Source of the DNA: JADLGL01 sp050184415
GTDB taxonomy: Bacteria; Pseudomonadota; Alphaproteobacteria; Rhizobiales; Kaistiaceae
Assembly (NCBI GenBank): GCA_050184415.1
Contig: JBFXAJ010000004.1
Location: 106,120 to 170,119, forward strand
DNA length: 64,000 nucleotides
Direction of reading: 5' to 3'
The position numbers and the translations under genes were made by a program. Below are positions 1 to 8,205 of this stretch, piece after piece; within the stretch, counting starts at the first letter, position 1, and each line of letters begins with the position of its first letter. Under the pieces are notes generated by a model, which did not search any database, was not told where the DNA came from, and worked only from the letters and a program-made list of their open reading frames with translations.

Positions 1-1236
1 GCCGTCATGGACTTCCAGCAGCTCGTCCTGGCCGACCCGCACGTCTTCCCGCAGAACGTCGAGCTGGTTCGCCCCGGGCATCAGCCGATCGAAGACCTCG
101 CGCACCACCGGGATCAGGTCGGGATGCGCGACCCAGGTGCCGTCATGCCCGGCCTTGGCCTCCCGCTCCTTGTCGGCCCGGATCTCGGCGAGCGCTCGGT
201 CCTTCGTCACCGCGTCCGCGCCGTCGGGAATGAAGGCCGACATGCCGCCGATCGCGAAGGTGCCGCGGCGGTGGCACGTCTTGATGAGGAGCTCCGAATA
301 CGCCTTGAGGAAGGCGTCGCCCATGTCGACCTGCGACCGGTCCGGCAGGAGGTAGGCCGGCGTGCTGCGGAACGTCTTGAGGAGCGAGAAGATGTAGTCC
401 CAGCGGCCGCAATTGAGCCCGGCCATGTGATCGCGGAGCTCGTAGATGATCTCGTCCATCTCGAAGGCGGCGGGCAGCGTCTCGATGTGGACCGTCGCCT
501 TGATGGTGCCCACCGGCAGCGACAGCGCGTCCTCGGCGAACAGGAACACGTCGTTCCAGAGCCTGGCCTCGAGATGGCTCTCGAGCTTGGCGAGATAGAA
601 ATACGGCCGCGAGCCGCCGGCGATCGACGGCTCGGCGTTGTGGAAGACGAGGAGGCCGAAATCGAACAGCGATGCCGACATCGGCTCGCCGTCGATCAGC
701 ACATGGGCCTCGGGAAGGTGCCAGCCGCGCGGCCGCGTCATAAGGACGGCCGTCTTGTCATGAAGGCGGAGCGTGGCGCCGGTCGATGGGTCCGCCACCT
801 CGAGATTGCCGCGCCAGCGGTCGCGGATGTTAAGCTGACCTTCGATCAGGTTCGACCAGGTCGGCGCGAGGCCGTCCTCGAAATCGCCCATGAAGGTCCG
901 CGCGCCGGAGTTCAGGCCGCGGATCAGGGTCAGCCGGTCCACCGGACCGGTCATCTCCACGCGGCGGTCGTTGATCTCGTCCGGCATCGGCGCGACCCGC
1001 CAGTCCTCCTCACGGATGGTGAGGGTCGACGGCAGGAAGTCGGGGAGCTCGCCGCGGTCGAACCGGGCCTGACGGGCGACGCGCTCCGAGAGAAGGTCGA
1101 GCCGGACCTTGTCAAAGCGCCGATGCAGCTCGCCGAGGAACTGCAGCGCCTCGGCGGTCAGGATCTCGTCGTAGCGCGGGCCGTCCGCACCAGTCAGCGT
1201 AAGGCGCGCGGCCTTCGCATTGTCAAAGATCGTCAT
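1..1236 (-). CDS. aceB: Malate synthase A, C-terminus cut off by window edge
   Basis: Condenses glyoxylate with acetyl-CoA to make malate in the glyoxylate shunt, in the cytoplasm. The reverse complement gives an open frame of 412 codons from ATG at 1236 to the left edge with no stop; the family is about 530 aa, so roughly the last 120 residues are missing. It begins MTIFDNAKAARLTLTGAD. It contains the malate synthase A signature RDHMAGLNCGRWDYIFS and, earlier, the MGDFEDGLAPTW segment typical of the TIM-barrel domain. A 12-bp palindrome (GTCCCGTGGGAC) lies just upstream of the start. No isocitrate lyase gene is visible on this side. The identification rests on these family motifs. Confidence 0.93.
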   Translation of the reverse strand, partial: MTIFDNAKAARLTLTGADGPRYDEILTAEALQFLGELHRRFDKVRLDLLSERVARQARFDRGELPDFLPSTLTIREEDWRVAPMPDEINDRRVEMTGPVDRLTLIRGLNSGARTFMGDFEDGLAPTWSNLIEGQLNIRDRWRGNLEVADPSTGATLRLHDKTAVLMTRPRGWHLPEAHVLIDGEPMSASLFDFGLLVFHNAEPSIAGGSRPYFYLAKLESHLEARLWNDVFLFAEDALSLPVGTIKATVHIETLPAAFEMDEIIYELRDHMAGLNCGRWDYIFSLLKTFRSTPAYLLPDRSQVDMGDAFLKAYSELLIKTCHRRGTFAIGGMSAFIPDGADAVTKDRALAEIRADKEREAKAGHDGTWVAHPDLIPVVREVFDRLMPGANQLDVLREDVRVGQDELLEVHDG

Positions 1237-1343
1237 CCGATGTCCCGTGGGACCCCCGCGTGCCGGTCACGCCCGTCGCCAGTTTGCTTGGTAGCGCAAA
1301 GGCGGCGGTCGTCAAGAATGTGTCATGCCGCGGCACGCCGACC

Positions 1344-2675
1344 TCACAGGTCTCCGTCATCCTCGCGGTCATGAGCGGCATGCTTGGCGCGGAGGTGGCG
1401 AACGAAATACCAGATGCCGAGCACGACCGGCGGCACCGCGATCGCGGTGATGAGATAGCGGTCGACGCCCCAGCCGAAGGCCTCCGCGCCGCCGGCGAGG
1501 TAGGACACGAGGCCGACGACATAGTAGCTGACGGCGGCGACCGAGAGTCCTTCCACCCATTGCTGGAGCCGGAACTGCGCACGGGCACGCCGGTTCAGCG
1601 ATGCCAGGAGTGCCCGGTTCTGCTGCTCGAGCTCGACCTCGATGCGGGTCCGGAGGAGATTCGCCGCCCGGCCGATGCGGTCCGAAAGGTCCGCGAGCCG
1701 GGCCTCGACCGTCTGGCAGGTCCGCATCGCGGGCGCCATCCGCCGTTCGAGGAACGAACTCCACCTCGTGTAGCCGTCGAGCACGCCCTCGCGGATCGAC
1801 CGGAGGCGGAGCTTGACGATCTCGTCATAGGCGCGCGTCGCCCCGAACCGGAACGCGCTGAGCGCGGCATCGGTCTCGACCTCGGCGGCCAGCTCGGTGA
1901 GCTTTCCGAGGAGCACCCGGTTCGCGTTGAGGTCCGGCGTGCCGCCGATCTTCTGCACCGTATCCTGGAGCGCGGTCTCGATCCGGCTGATCGACGGCTG
2001 GAGCCGCCGGGCTTCCGGCAGGCCGAGGAGCGCCAGCGTGCGATAGGTCTCGAGCTCGATCAGGCGCTGTACCAGCGGCCCGATCTCGTGCTCGTAGAGC
2101 CCGCGGTCGACGAGGAGGATCCGGGTATGCCCCTCCGGCCGCAGCCGGAAGTCGGTCGCGCCGATCGCGCGGCCGTCGCGCATGGTGGAGACCGCGGTCG
2201 ACCCATGATCGAGGCCGTGCAGCAGCGCCTCTGCGGGACCGTCGTCGCGGACGAGGTCGAGCCGCGTGGCGACGATAAGCGGGCCTGGCTGGCGGAAGGA
2301 CTCCCCGAGGAGCTGATCGAGCGTCAGCGGATTGCCGGGGTCGTTGCCGGGGCAGTCCCAGGTATAGGCGACGATCTCGGAATGCGTCTCCCAGCGGAGG
2401 CGGACATGGCCGATCCAGACGATGTGCTGGTTGCTGTGCGGGTCGGGCGGCGACAGGCCGAGGGCGACGCAGCGCTCGGCGAACGCCGCGCGGGCCGCAT
2501 CGGCGGCAGCCGCATCGGTCGTGAAGGCGTAGTGGAGGACGAGCCGCGGCGTCGTGATGAGCTGGAACGGACGGGCGTGTATCTCGCGGAGCGCGAACTC
2601 GCGGAGCGGATGTTCTGTGAGCTGCATTGGCGCATTCCGGGCGGAAAAGCCGCCTGCGCGATGGTCGCCGTCCAT
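1344..2675 (-). CDS. DUF3422 family membrane-anchored protein
   Basis: Protein of 443 aa of unknown function. It matches the DUF3422 family: an N-terminal HPLREFALREIHARPF segment, a long soluble domain, a helical region rich in Glu/Arg (about 260-385), and two hydrophobic segments near the C-terminus (about 386-402 and 413-432), ending in a basic tail. This suggests a cytoplasmic domain tethered to the inner membrane. The ATG at 2675 follows AGGGGA with a 5-nt spacer, so I kept it. A second in-frame ATG at 2627 lies closer to the conserved region and is the alternative. It sits 107 bp downstream of aceB on the same strand. The function cannot be told from the sequence. Confidence 0.82.
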   Translation of the reverse strand: MDGDHRAGGFSARNAPMQLTEHPLREFALREIHARPFQLITTPRLVLHYAFTTDAAAADAARAAFAERCVALGLSPPDPHSNQHIVWIGHVRLRWETHSEIVAYTWDCPGNDPGNPLTLDQLLGESFRQPGPLIVATRLDLVRDDGPAEALLHGLDHGSTAVSTMRDGRAIGATDFRLRPEGHTRILLVDRGLYEHEIGPLVQRLIELETYRTLALLGLPEARRLQPSISRIETALQDTVQKIGGTPDLNANRVLLGKLTELAAEVETDAALSAFRFGATRAYDEIVKLRLRSIREGVLDGYTRWSSFLERRMAPAMRTCQTVEARLADLSDRIGRAANLLRTRIEVELEQQNRALLASLNRRARAQFRLQQWVEGLSVAAVSYYVVGLVSYLAGGAEAFGWGVDRYLITAIAVPPVVLGIWYFVRHLRAKHAAHDREDDGDL

Positions 2676-2746
2676 CAGCGTCCCCTGCCGAACCGGCCGT
2701 GTTCTGCCCCCTGTCGGTGCCGGTGTCGAGCGCCGCCGTGCCGCAG

Positions 2747-2782
2747 CGAAAAGAAAGACGCCGCAGACGGTGCCGCGGCGTC
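2747..2782 (-). terminator. Intrinsic terminator after the peroxiredoxin gene
   Basis: On the minus strand an 8-bp GC stem (GACGCCGC / GCGGCGTC, 2757-2782, 10-nt loop) is followed by TTTCTTTT. It starts 26 bp after the peroxiredoxin stop. This is the classic Rho-independent layout. Confidence 0.7.
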
Positions 2783-2807
2783 GCGATCGGCAGTGGTCGA
2801 TTCTGCG

Positions 2808-3467
2808 CTATTTCGGGTGCGGCACGAAGCGGATATAGGGCTTCGGAGAACGCCAGCCCGCAGGGTACTGCTCCCGCGCCGCATCGTCGGTCACCGAGCC
2901 GGCGATGATGACCTCCTCGCCGGTCTTCCAGTTGGCCGGCGTCGCCACCTTGTGCTTGGCCGTCAACTGCAGGGAATCGACCACGCGGAGGATCTCGTCG
3001 AAGTTCCGGCCCGTGGTCATCGGGTAGGACATCACGAGCTTCACCTTCTTGTCGGGACCGATGACATAGACGGTGCGGACGGTCTGGTTGTCGGCCGCGG
3101 TGCGGCCTTCCGACGTCTCGCCGGCATCGGCCGGCAGCATGTCGTAGAGCTTCGACACCTTGAGGTCCGTGTCCCCGATCATCGGGTAGTTCGGCGCCTC
3201 GCCCATCACCTCGTGGATGTCCGCCGACCAGCCATGGTGCTTTTCGACCGGGTCGACGCTGACGGCGATGACCTTCACGTTGCGCGCCGCGAAATCCGGT
3301 TGCAGCTTGGCCATGGTGCCGAGTTCGGTCGTGCAGACCGGGGTGAAGTTCTTGGGGTGCGAGAACAGGATGCCCCATGAATCGCCGAGCCACTCGTGGA
3401 AGCGGATCCTGCCCTCGGTGGTTTCGGCCTCGAAGTCCGGAGCGAGGTCGCCAATGCGAAGCGTCAT
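2808..3467 (-). CDS. 1-Cys peroxiredoxin (Prx6 type)
   Basis: Thiol peroxidase that reduces H2O2 and organic hydroperoxides in the cytoplasm. The 219-aa protein has the AhpC/TSA fold with the peroxidatic motif FTPVCTTE (Cys45). It also has the long C-terminal extension that separates the Prx6 class from typical 2-Cys enzymes, including GEEVIIAGSVTDDAA near residue 185. The only Cys visible is Cys45, so resolution must come from an outside thiol. It lies downstream of gshA on the same strand, and glutathione is a plausible partner, but the 161-bp gap with a hairpin suggests separate transcripts. A terminator follows it. Confidence 0.93.
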   Translation of the reverse strand: MTLRIGDLAPDFEAETTEGRIRFHEWLGDSWGILFSHPKNFTPVCTTELGTMAKLQPDFAARNVKVIAVSVDPVEKHHGWSADIHEVMGEAPNYPMIGDTDLKVSKLYDMLPADAGETSEGRTAADNQTVRTVYVIGPDKKVKLVMSYPMTTGRNFDEILRVVDSLQLTAKHKVATPANWKTGEEVIIAGSVTDDAAREQYPAGWRSPKPYIRFVPHPK

Positions 3468-3561
3468 GGATCGGTACTCCTATAGTCTGAAGGAAAGGCT
3501 GCCCTTCCGGCGCTCAATATCGAAACGCCGCGTGCCGGCAGCAAGAATGCCGCCATGCCAA

Positions 3562-3585
3562 AATTCCGCCGCGGCGGAATTGTCG
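3562..3585 (-). terminator. Perfect palindrome, probable gshA terminator
   Basis: AATTCCGCCGCGGCGGAATT (3562-3581) is a perfect 20-bp palindrome between gshA and the peroxiredoxin gene. On the minus strand, in which both genes are read, it continues into a short T run. A factor-independent terminator for gshA fits best. An operator for the peroxiredoxin gene is also possible. Confidence 0.45.
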
Positions 3586-3628
3586 TACCACGCGACAGGC
3601 TGCCGTCGTCACACACTTTCCCTGGCAC

Positions 3629-4999
3629 CTAATAGGCGTAGCGCCGGAACAGTTCGCGGACATCCCCCTTCCAGGGGCCGTGATAGCTGGCAAGGAGGCG
3701 CTCGGCGAGCGTCTGGCCGGTCTCGACGATCTCCTGGATATATTCGAGATAGATCGTCTCGTCGGCCCCGATCGGCGACAGCCGCCGCCGGCGCTTGAGG
3801 CCCTCGCGCGCCAGCGTGACGATTTCGCGGGCGATTTCGAGCACCGGCCGTCCGGCGAGCGTGCCCTTCAGGGCCACTCTCGGCACCTCGGCGCGGAAAG
3901 CCTCGATGTCCTCGACGCTCCAGCGCTTCACGAGGTCGTCCGCCGCCGCGAGCACGTCGGTCTCGTAGAGGAGACCAACCCAGAGGGCGGGAACCGCGCA
4001 GATCGACGCCCAGGGACCGGCATCCGCGCCGCGCATCTCGAGGAACTTCTTCAGCCGCACCTCGGGGAACAGCGTCGAGAGGTGATTGTGCCAGTCGGCG
4101 GTCGTGGCCCGCTCGCCCGGCAGCGACGGCAGTGTGCCCGCCATCAGGTCGCGGAACGAGGCGCCGGCGACGTCATGATAGATGTCGCCGCGCTTGACGA
4201 AATACATCGGCACGTCGAGCGCCCAGTCGACATAGGCCTCGAAGCCGAACCCTTCGGAGAAGACGAAGGGCAGGATCCCGGTCCGGTCGCGGTCGGTGTC
4301 GCGCCAGATCTCGGACCGGAACGACAGGAAGCCGTTGGGCTTCCCCTCAGTGAATGGGGAGTTCGCGAAGATGGCGGTCGTGATGGGCTGGAGGGCCATC
4401 GCCACCCGCATCTTCCGCCGCATGTCGGCCTCGTCGGAGAAGTCGAGATTCGCCTGCACCGTGCAGGTCCGGTACATCATGTCGATGCCCAGCGTGCCGA
4501 CCGTCGGCATGTAGCGGGTCATGATCGCGTAGCGCGATTTCGGCATCACCGGGACCTCGTCCCGCGACCACAGCGGCGAGAAGCCGTGGCCGAGGAAGCG
4601 GATGCCGAGGGGATCCGCGACCTCCCGGAGCTGCGCCAGATGGGCGTTGAGCTCGCGATTGGTCTGGTGGATGTGATCGACGGGAGCGCCAGACAGCTCG
4701 AACTGGCCGCCCGGCTCGAGCGAAATCGCACCGAGGCCGGTGGGATCGGTCAGCCCGATCGGGTTGCCGCCATCCATGATCGGATGCCAGCCAAGGAGGC
4801 CCTCCATCCCCTCGATGAGCTGGCGGACGCCCGCCGGCCCCTCATAGCGCACCGGCGACAGGTCGGAGACGTGGAAGCCGAATTTCTCGTGCTCGGTGCC
4901 GACCCGCCATTCCGATTTCGGCTTGCCCCCGGCTTCGAGGCTGGCGATCAGCTCGTCACGGGTTTCGATCGGTGTCGGGTCGGAAACGTCGCGCGCCAT
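3629..4999 (-). CDS. gshA: Glutamate-cysteine ligase, plant/alphaproteobacterial type
   Basis: Catalyses the first step of glutathione synthesis: ATP-dependent ligation of L-Glu to L-Cys. The 456-aa protein starts MARDVSDPTPIETRDEL and fits the plant-like GCS2 family rather than the E. coli GshA class. Visible family segments are GTEHEKFGFH near residue 40, LEPGGQFELSGAP near 100, and CTVQANLDFSDEADM near 180. The ATG at 4999 has GGAG just upstream; a GTG at 5014 would add five residues. It ends RRYAY. The next gene upstream on the same strand is rsmE, an arrangement I recall from many Hyphomicrobiales. Confidence 0.93.
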   Translation of the reverse strand: MARDVSDPTPIETRDELIASLEAGGKPKSEWRVGTEHEKFGFHVSDLSPVRYEGPAGVRQLIEGMEGLLGWHPIMDGGNPIGLTDPTGLGAISLEPGGQFELSGAPVDHIHQTNRELNAHLAQLREVADPLGIRFLGHGFSPLWSRDEVPVMPKSRYAIMTRYMPTVGTLGIDMMYRTCTVQANLDFSDEADMRRKMRVAMALQPITTAIFANSPFTEGKPNGFLSFRSEIWRDTDRDRTGILPFVFSEGFGFEAYVDWALDVPMYFVKRGDIYHDVAGASFRDLMAGTLPSLPGERATTADWHNHLSTLFPEVRLKKFLEMRGADAGPWASICAVPALWVGLLYETDVLAAADDLVKRWSVEDIEAFRAEVPRVALKGTLAGRPVLEIAREIVTLAREGLKRRRRLSPIGADETIYLEYIQEIVETGQTLAERLLASYHGPWKGDVRELFRRYAY

Positions 5000-5075
5000 G
5001 GAGGCTCCGGGCACAAAGGCGGCGCACCTTAGTGTCCGTCCCCTGCCGCCGCAATGAAGGCGGGCTCACGCGAGG

Positions 5076-5834
5076 CTATGTCGCGGGCTCGCGCCGCCAG
5101 TCCCCGACAACGGCCTGGATCAAGGCGATCGCAGCCACCGCCGCCGTGTCGGCCCGGAGGATACGCGGCCCGAGACTGATGGGCGTGACGAACGGCTTGT
5201 CGCGAAGGTCCTGGCGCTCCGCCTCCGAGAAGCCTCCTTCCGGCCCGACCAGGACCGCGAACCTGTCCTCCTTCAGCGCCCGCAGCACCGCCACGGCGTC
5301 GCCGTCGGGCGCTGCCTCGTCACAATAGACGATGCGGCGGGACGGCTCGACCGAGGGCCAGGCTTCGAGAAGCTGCGCGAGGGCGATCGGCTCGTCGATC
5401 TGCGGGATGCTGAGGAGGCCGCATTGCTCGGCGGCCTCGATCGCGTTGGCTTCCATGCGCTCGCTGTTTACGCGGCCGACCTGGGTGTGCTGGGTCAGGA
5501 CCGGCGTCAGAAGACCGGCTCCCATCTCGACCGCCTTCTGCACCATGTAGTCGAGCCGGCCCTGCTTCAGCGGCGCGAAGAGGTAATAGAGGTCGGGTCG
5601 CTCGGTCTGGTCGCGCTCGAGCTTCTCGATCGAAAGGGTCGGCGTTCTTCGGTTGCGCTCGGAAAGCACGGCGCGCCATTGGCCGTCCTGCCCGTTGAAG
5701 ACGCTAAGCGCGTCCCCCTTTTCCATGCGAAGGACGTTGATGAGGTAGTTGGACTGCGTGCGGTCGAGGTCGATCACCGTTCCTGCTGACAGCCGCGCGC
5801 GCAGGAACAGACGCTGCCTTGTCTCCGCCGCCAT
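5076..5834 (-). CDS. rsmE: 16S rRNA (uracil-1498-N3)-methyltransferase
   Basis: Methylates N3 of U1498 in 16S rRNA of the 30S subunit, using SAM. The 252-aa protein has the N-terminal PUA-like part (QRLFLRARLSAGTVIDL) and a C-terminal SPOUT domain with the knot motifs VGPEGGFSEAE and SLGPRILRADTA that bind SAM. Length and motifs are normal for RsmE. It is divergent from xseA with 71 bp between starts, so the two share a promoter region. Confidence 0.95.
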   Translation of the reverse strand: MAAETRQRLFLRARLSAGTVIDLDRTQSNYLINVLRMEKGDALSVFNGQDGQWRAVLSERNRRTPTLSIEKLERDQTERPDLYYLFAPLKQGRLDYMVQKAVEMGAGLLTPVLTQHTQVGRVNSERMEANAIEAAEQCGLLSIPQIDEPIALAQLLEAWPSVEPSRRIVYCDEAAPDGDAVAVLRALKEDRFAVLVGPEGGFSEAERQDLRDKPFVTPISLGPRILRADTAAVAAIALIQAVVGDWRREPAT

Positions 5835-5905
5835 CCATTCCTCCGCACCGAGCTTGACGCCGCCAACGGCTATCGCCCACGACTCCCCGGTCAGTCCATA
5901 GAGCC

Positions 5906-7483
5906 TTGAACGTGTCGCCGACGAACGTCACCGAATACACCGTTTCCGGCATCTCGGCCGCGCTCAAGCGCACCGTGGAGGATGCGTATGGCTACGTACG
6001 CGTCCGGGGCGAAATCTCGGGCTACAAGGGACAGCATTCCTCCGGCCACGCCTACTTCACCCTGAAGGACGACAAGGCGCGCCTCGACGCGGTGGTGTGG
6101 CGGCTGACCTTCCAGCGGATCCGCTTCAAGCCGGAAGAAGGCCTCGAGGTCATCGCCACCGGCCGGCTGACGACCTTCCCGGGCAAGTCCGGTTACCAGA
6201 TGATCGTCGACGCGCTCGAGCCCGCGGGCGTCGGCGCGCTGATGGCGCTCCTCGAGGAGCGGAAGCGGAAGCTGGCGGCGGCAGGCCTTTTCGCGGCGGA
6301 GCGGAAGCGGGCGCTCCCCTTCCTGCCGCGGATCATCGGGGTCGTCACCTCGCCGACCGGGGCGGTCATCCGCGACATCATCCATCGCCTCTCCGACCGC
6401 TGCCCGACCACGGTCGTCCTGTGGCCCGTGCGCGTCCAGGGCGAAACCGCGGCCGACGAGGTGTCGAGGGCGATCGCCGGGTTCAACGCGTTGCCGCTCC
6501 TCGGCGGGCCTGCGCCGCGGCCCGACGTGCTGATCGTCGCCCGCGGCGGCGGCAGCCTCGAGGACCTCTGGCCCTTCAACGAGGAGGTCGTCGTCCGGGC
6601 CGCGGCTTCCTCGGCGATCCCGATCATCTCGGCGATCGGCCACGAGACCGACACCACGCTTCTCGATCTCGCCGCCGATATCCGCGCACCGACGCCGACC
6701 GGCGCTGCCGAACTGGTGGTCCCGGTCCGGGCGGAGCTCGTGGCGCGGATCGACAAGGTTGTCCTTCGCGGACGGACGGCATCGGGCCGCGTGCTCGACC
6801 TCGCACGGCGCGAGTTGGCGTCGCTGGCGCGGGCGATGCCGGGGCCGGACGATTTCCTCGCGATCCCGCGGCGGACCCTCGACGAGCTCGGCGCGCGGCT
6901 GACGCGGTCGCTCGGCGCCAACGCCGCCGCACACCGCAGCCGCTACGAGCGGGCGTGCGCGGCCCTATCACCCGTCGGGCTGTCGCGGTCCGTCGCACAG
7001 CTCGGCCAACGGCTCGCGGCCGCGGGCGCGCGGAAGACGCAGGCTCTCTCCGTCCACGCCGAACGCAAGCGATCCGCCCTGACGCTGGCGGCGCGCCGGC
7101 TCCGCCCGGCCGCGGTGACGGAGCGCGTGGTCCGGGGCCGCCGCCAGGTACAGGACCTCGACGGGCGCCGGCGCCGCGCGGTGCGACAGACGCTGACGCT
7201 GGCGTGGCAAAAACTCGAGGCGCTCGACAAGCTCCTTGATGCCTTCGCCCTCTCCAAGGAAAGCATCCTCGCCCGCGGCTTCGCCCTCGTTCATCGTACG
7301 GACGGAACGCTGGTCGGGCGCGCCGCGGACCTGCCGCTAGGCGCGATGGTCGAGCTCGAATTCGCCGACGGCAAGGCGGCAGCCGTGACCGGCGCCGGCG
7401 GGTTCAGCCCCAAACGGCCACGGCGCCGAACCGCAGCCCCCTCCCCCGACCAGGGGAGTCTCTTCGATGCGGCGGAAAGCTAA
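5906..7483 (+). CDS. xseA: Exodeoxyribonuclease VII large subunit
   Basis: Large subunit of the single-strand-specific exonuclease VII, which works with XseB (not in this window). The 525-aa protein has an N-terminal OB fold (EYTVSGISAALKR to about residue 100). The catalytic core contains GVVTSPTGAVIRDI, IVARGGGSLEDLWPFN and ISAIGHETDTTLLD, followed by a long Arg-rich coiled coil and a basic C-terminus (PKRPRRRTAAPSP). The start is TTG at 5906 in this call; GTG at 5912 is equally possible, and neither has a strong Shine-Dalgarno. It is slightly longer than E. coli XseA because of the tail. Confidence 0.95.
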   Translation: MNVSPTNVTEYTVSGISAALKRTVEDAYGYVRVRGEISGYKGQHSSGHAYFTLKDDKARLDAVVWRLTFQRIRFKPEEGLEVIATGRLTTFPGKSGYQMIVDALEPAGVGALMALLEERKRKLAAAGLFAAERKRALPFLPRIIGVVTSPTGAVIRDIIHRLSDRCPTTVVLWPVRVQGETAADEVSRAIAGFNALPLLGGPAPRPDVLIVARGGGSLEDLWPFNEEVVVRAAASSAIPIISAIGHETDTTLLDLAADIRAPTPTGAAELVVPVRAELVARIDKVVLRGRTASGRVLDLARRELASLARAMPGPDDFLAIPRRTLDELGARLTRSLGANAAAHRSRYERACAALSPVGLSRSVAQLGQRLAAAGARKTQALSVHAERKRSALTLAARRLRPAAVTERVVRGRRQVQDLDGRRRRAVRQTLTLAWQKLEALDKLLDAFALSKESILARGFALVHRTDGTLVGRAADLPLGAMVELEFADGKAAAVTGAGGFSPKRPRRRTAAPSPDQGSLFDAAES

Positions 7484-7600
7484 GACTCGCTTGGGGCCGC
7501 GTCGAAAATTTGCACGGAGGTGTGCTCTCCGCACGTCTTTTCCTAGGTCGAGGCGTTAGACTAGAATCAACCGCGATTTGCGGAACGGCTGGGGTGTGCT

Positions 7601-8155
7601 GTGCAAGGGAAAGTCTTCGTCAGGACGGCGGCTGCGCTGGGCTTCGCCGTGGCTGTTGGCATGGGCACGTCGCCGGCCGCAGCCCAGGAAAACGCGTGGG
7701 CTGGGCCATATGTCGGCGCCCTCGTCGGAAAGGGGTGGGCCAATATCGACGGCCCGCCGTCGAGCGGCCTTGGCTGGACCGCGGGAATCTTCGGCGGCTA
7801 CAATTTCAATACGCCAGGGAACTTCCTCATTGGCATCGATGCCGACGTGGAATGGTCGGGCCGCGGGACCGCCGTCTATGACAATCCGTGGACCTCGAAT
7901 GTCCGGGTCCGATATGGTTACGCCTGGAACAGCCTCTTCATCTACGGCGCGGCCGGCATGTCGATGGCCCGCATCGGCATCGGCGGGGACTTTGCGACCG
8001 ACATCGGCTGGAACATCGGCGCCGGCCTCGAACTCCGCCGCGGGCCGCTGATAGCGAGGGTCGAGTACCTCTACAGCCGCTTCGGAGAGATCCGCGACAT
8101 CGGCCACAGCGCAAACCTTCACGAGGTCCGCATCGGCATCGGCATCGCCTTCTAA
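7601..8155 (+). CDS. Outer-membrane beta-barrel protein (Omp25/31-like)
   Basis: Protein of 184 aa with a signal peptide (hydrophobic stretch about 9-26, cleavage near SPAAAQ-EN). Short alternating aromatic/glycine strands follow (GPYVGALVGKGWAN, GWTAGIFGGYNFN, VRVRYGYAWNSLFIYGAAG), and the C-terminal strand ends in Phe (RIGIGIAF). This is the pattern of small porin-like outer-membrane proteins of the OmpA/Omp25 beta-barrel superfamily. The GTG start follows GGGGTG at a fitting distance. It probably contributes to envelope integrity; no substrate can be inferred. A hairpin follows the stop. Confidence 0.85.
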   Translation: MQGKVFVRTAAALGFAVAVGMGTSPAAAQENAWAGPYVGALVGKGWANIDGPPSSGLGWTAGIFGGYNFNTPGNFLIGIDADVEWSGRGTAVYDNPWTSNVRVRYGYAWNSLFIYGAAGMSMARIGIGGDFATDIGWNIGAGLELRRGPLIARVEYLYSRFGEIRDIGHSANLHEVRIGIGIAF

Positions 8156-8163
8156 GGAAACCA

Positions 8164-8185
8164 GGCAGGGCGCTGCCGCCCTGCC
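8164..8185. terminator. Hairpin between convergent genes
   Basis: GCAGGGCG-CTGC-CGCCCTGC forms an 8-bp stem with a 4-nt loop, between the stop codons of the beta-barrel gene (plus) and the transporter binding-protein gene (minus). It has no clear T tract, so it may act as a weak bidirectional terminator or protect mRNA 3' ends. Confidence 0.5.
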
Positions 8186-8205
8186 GCCCCGCCCTCCTCG
8201 CTTCG

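Noticed and set aside
7..1374. 455-codon open frame on the plus strand at the left edge
   Set aside because: It is antisense to the malate synthase frame, which has clear family motifs. The plus-strand translation is Arg/Gly/Val-rich shadow sequence.
1260..3380. 706-codon open frame on the plus strand
   Set aside because: It lies opposite the DUF3422 and peroxiredoxin genes and has the low-complexity composition of high-GC antisense frames.
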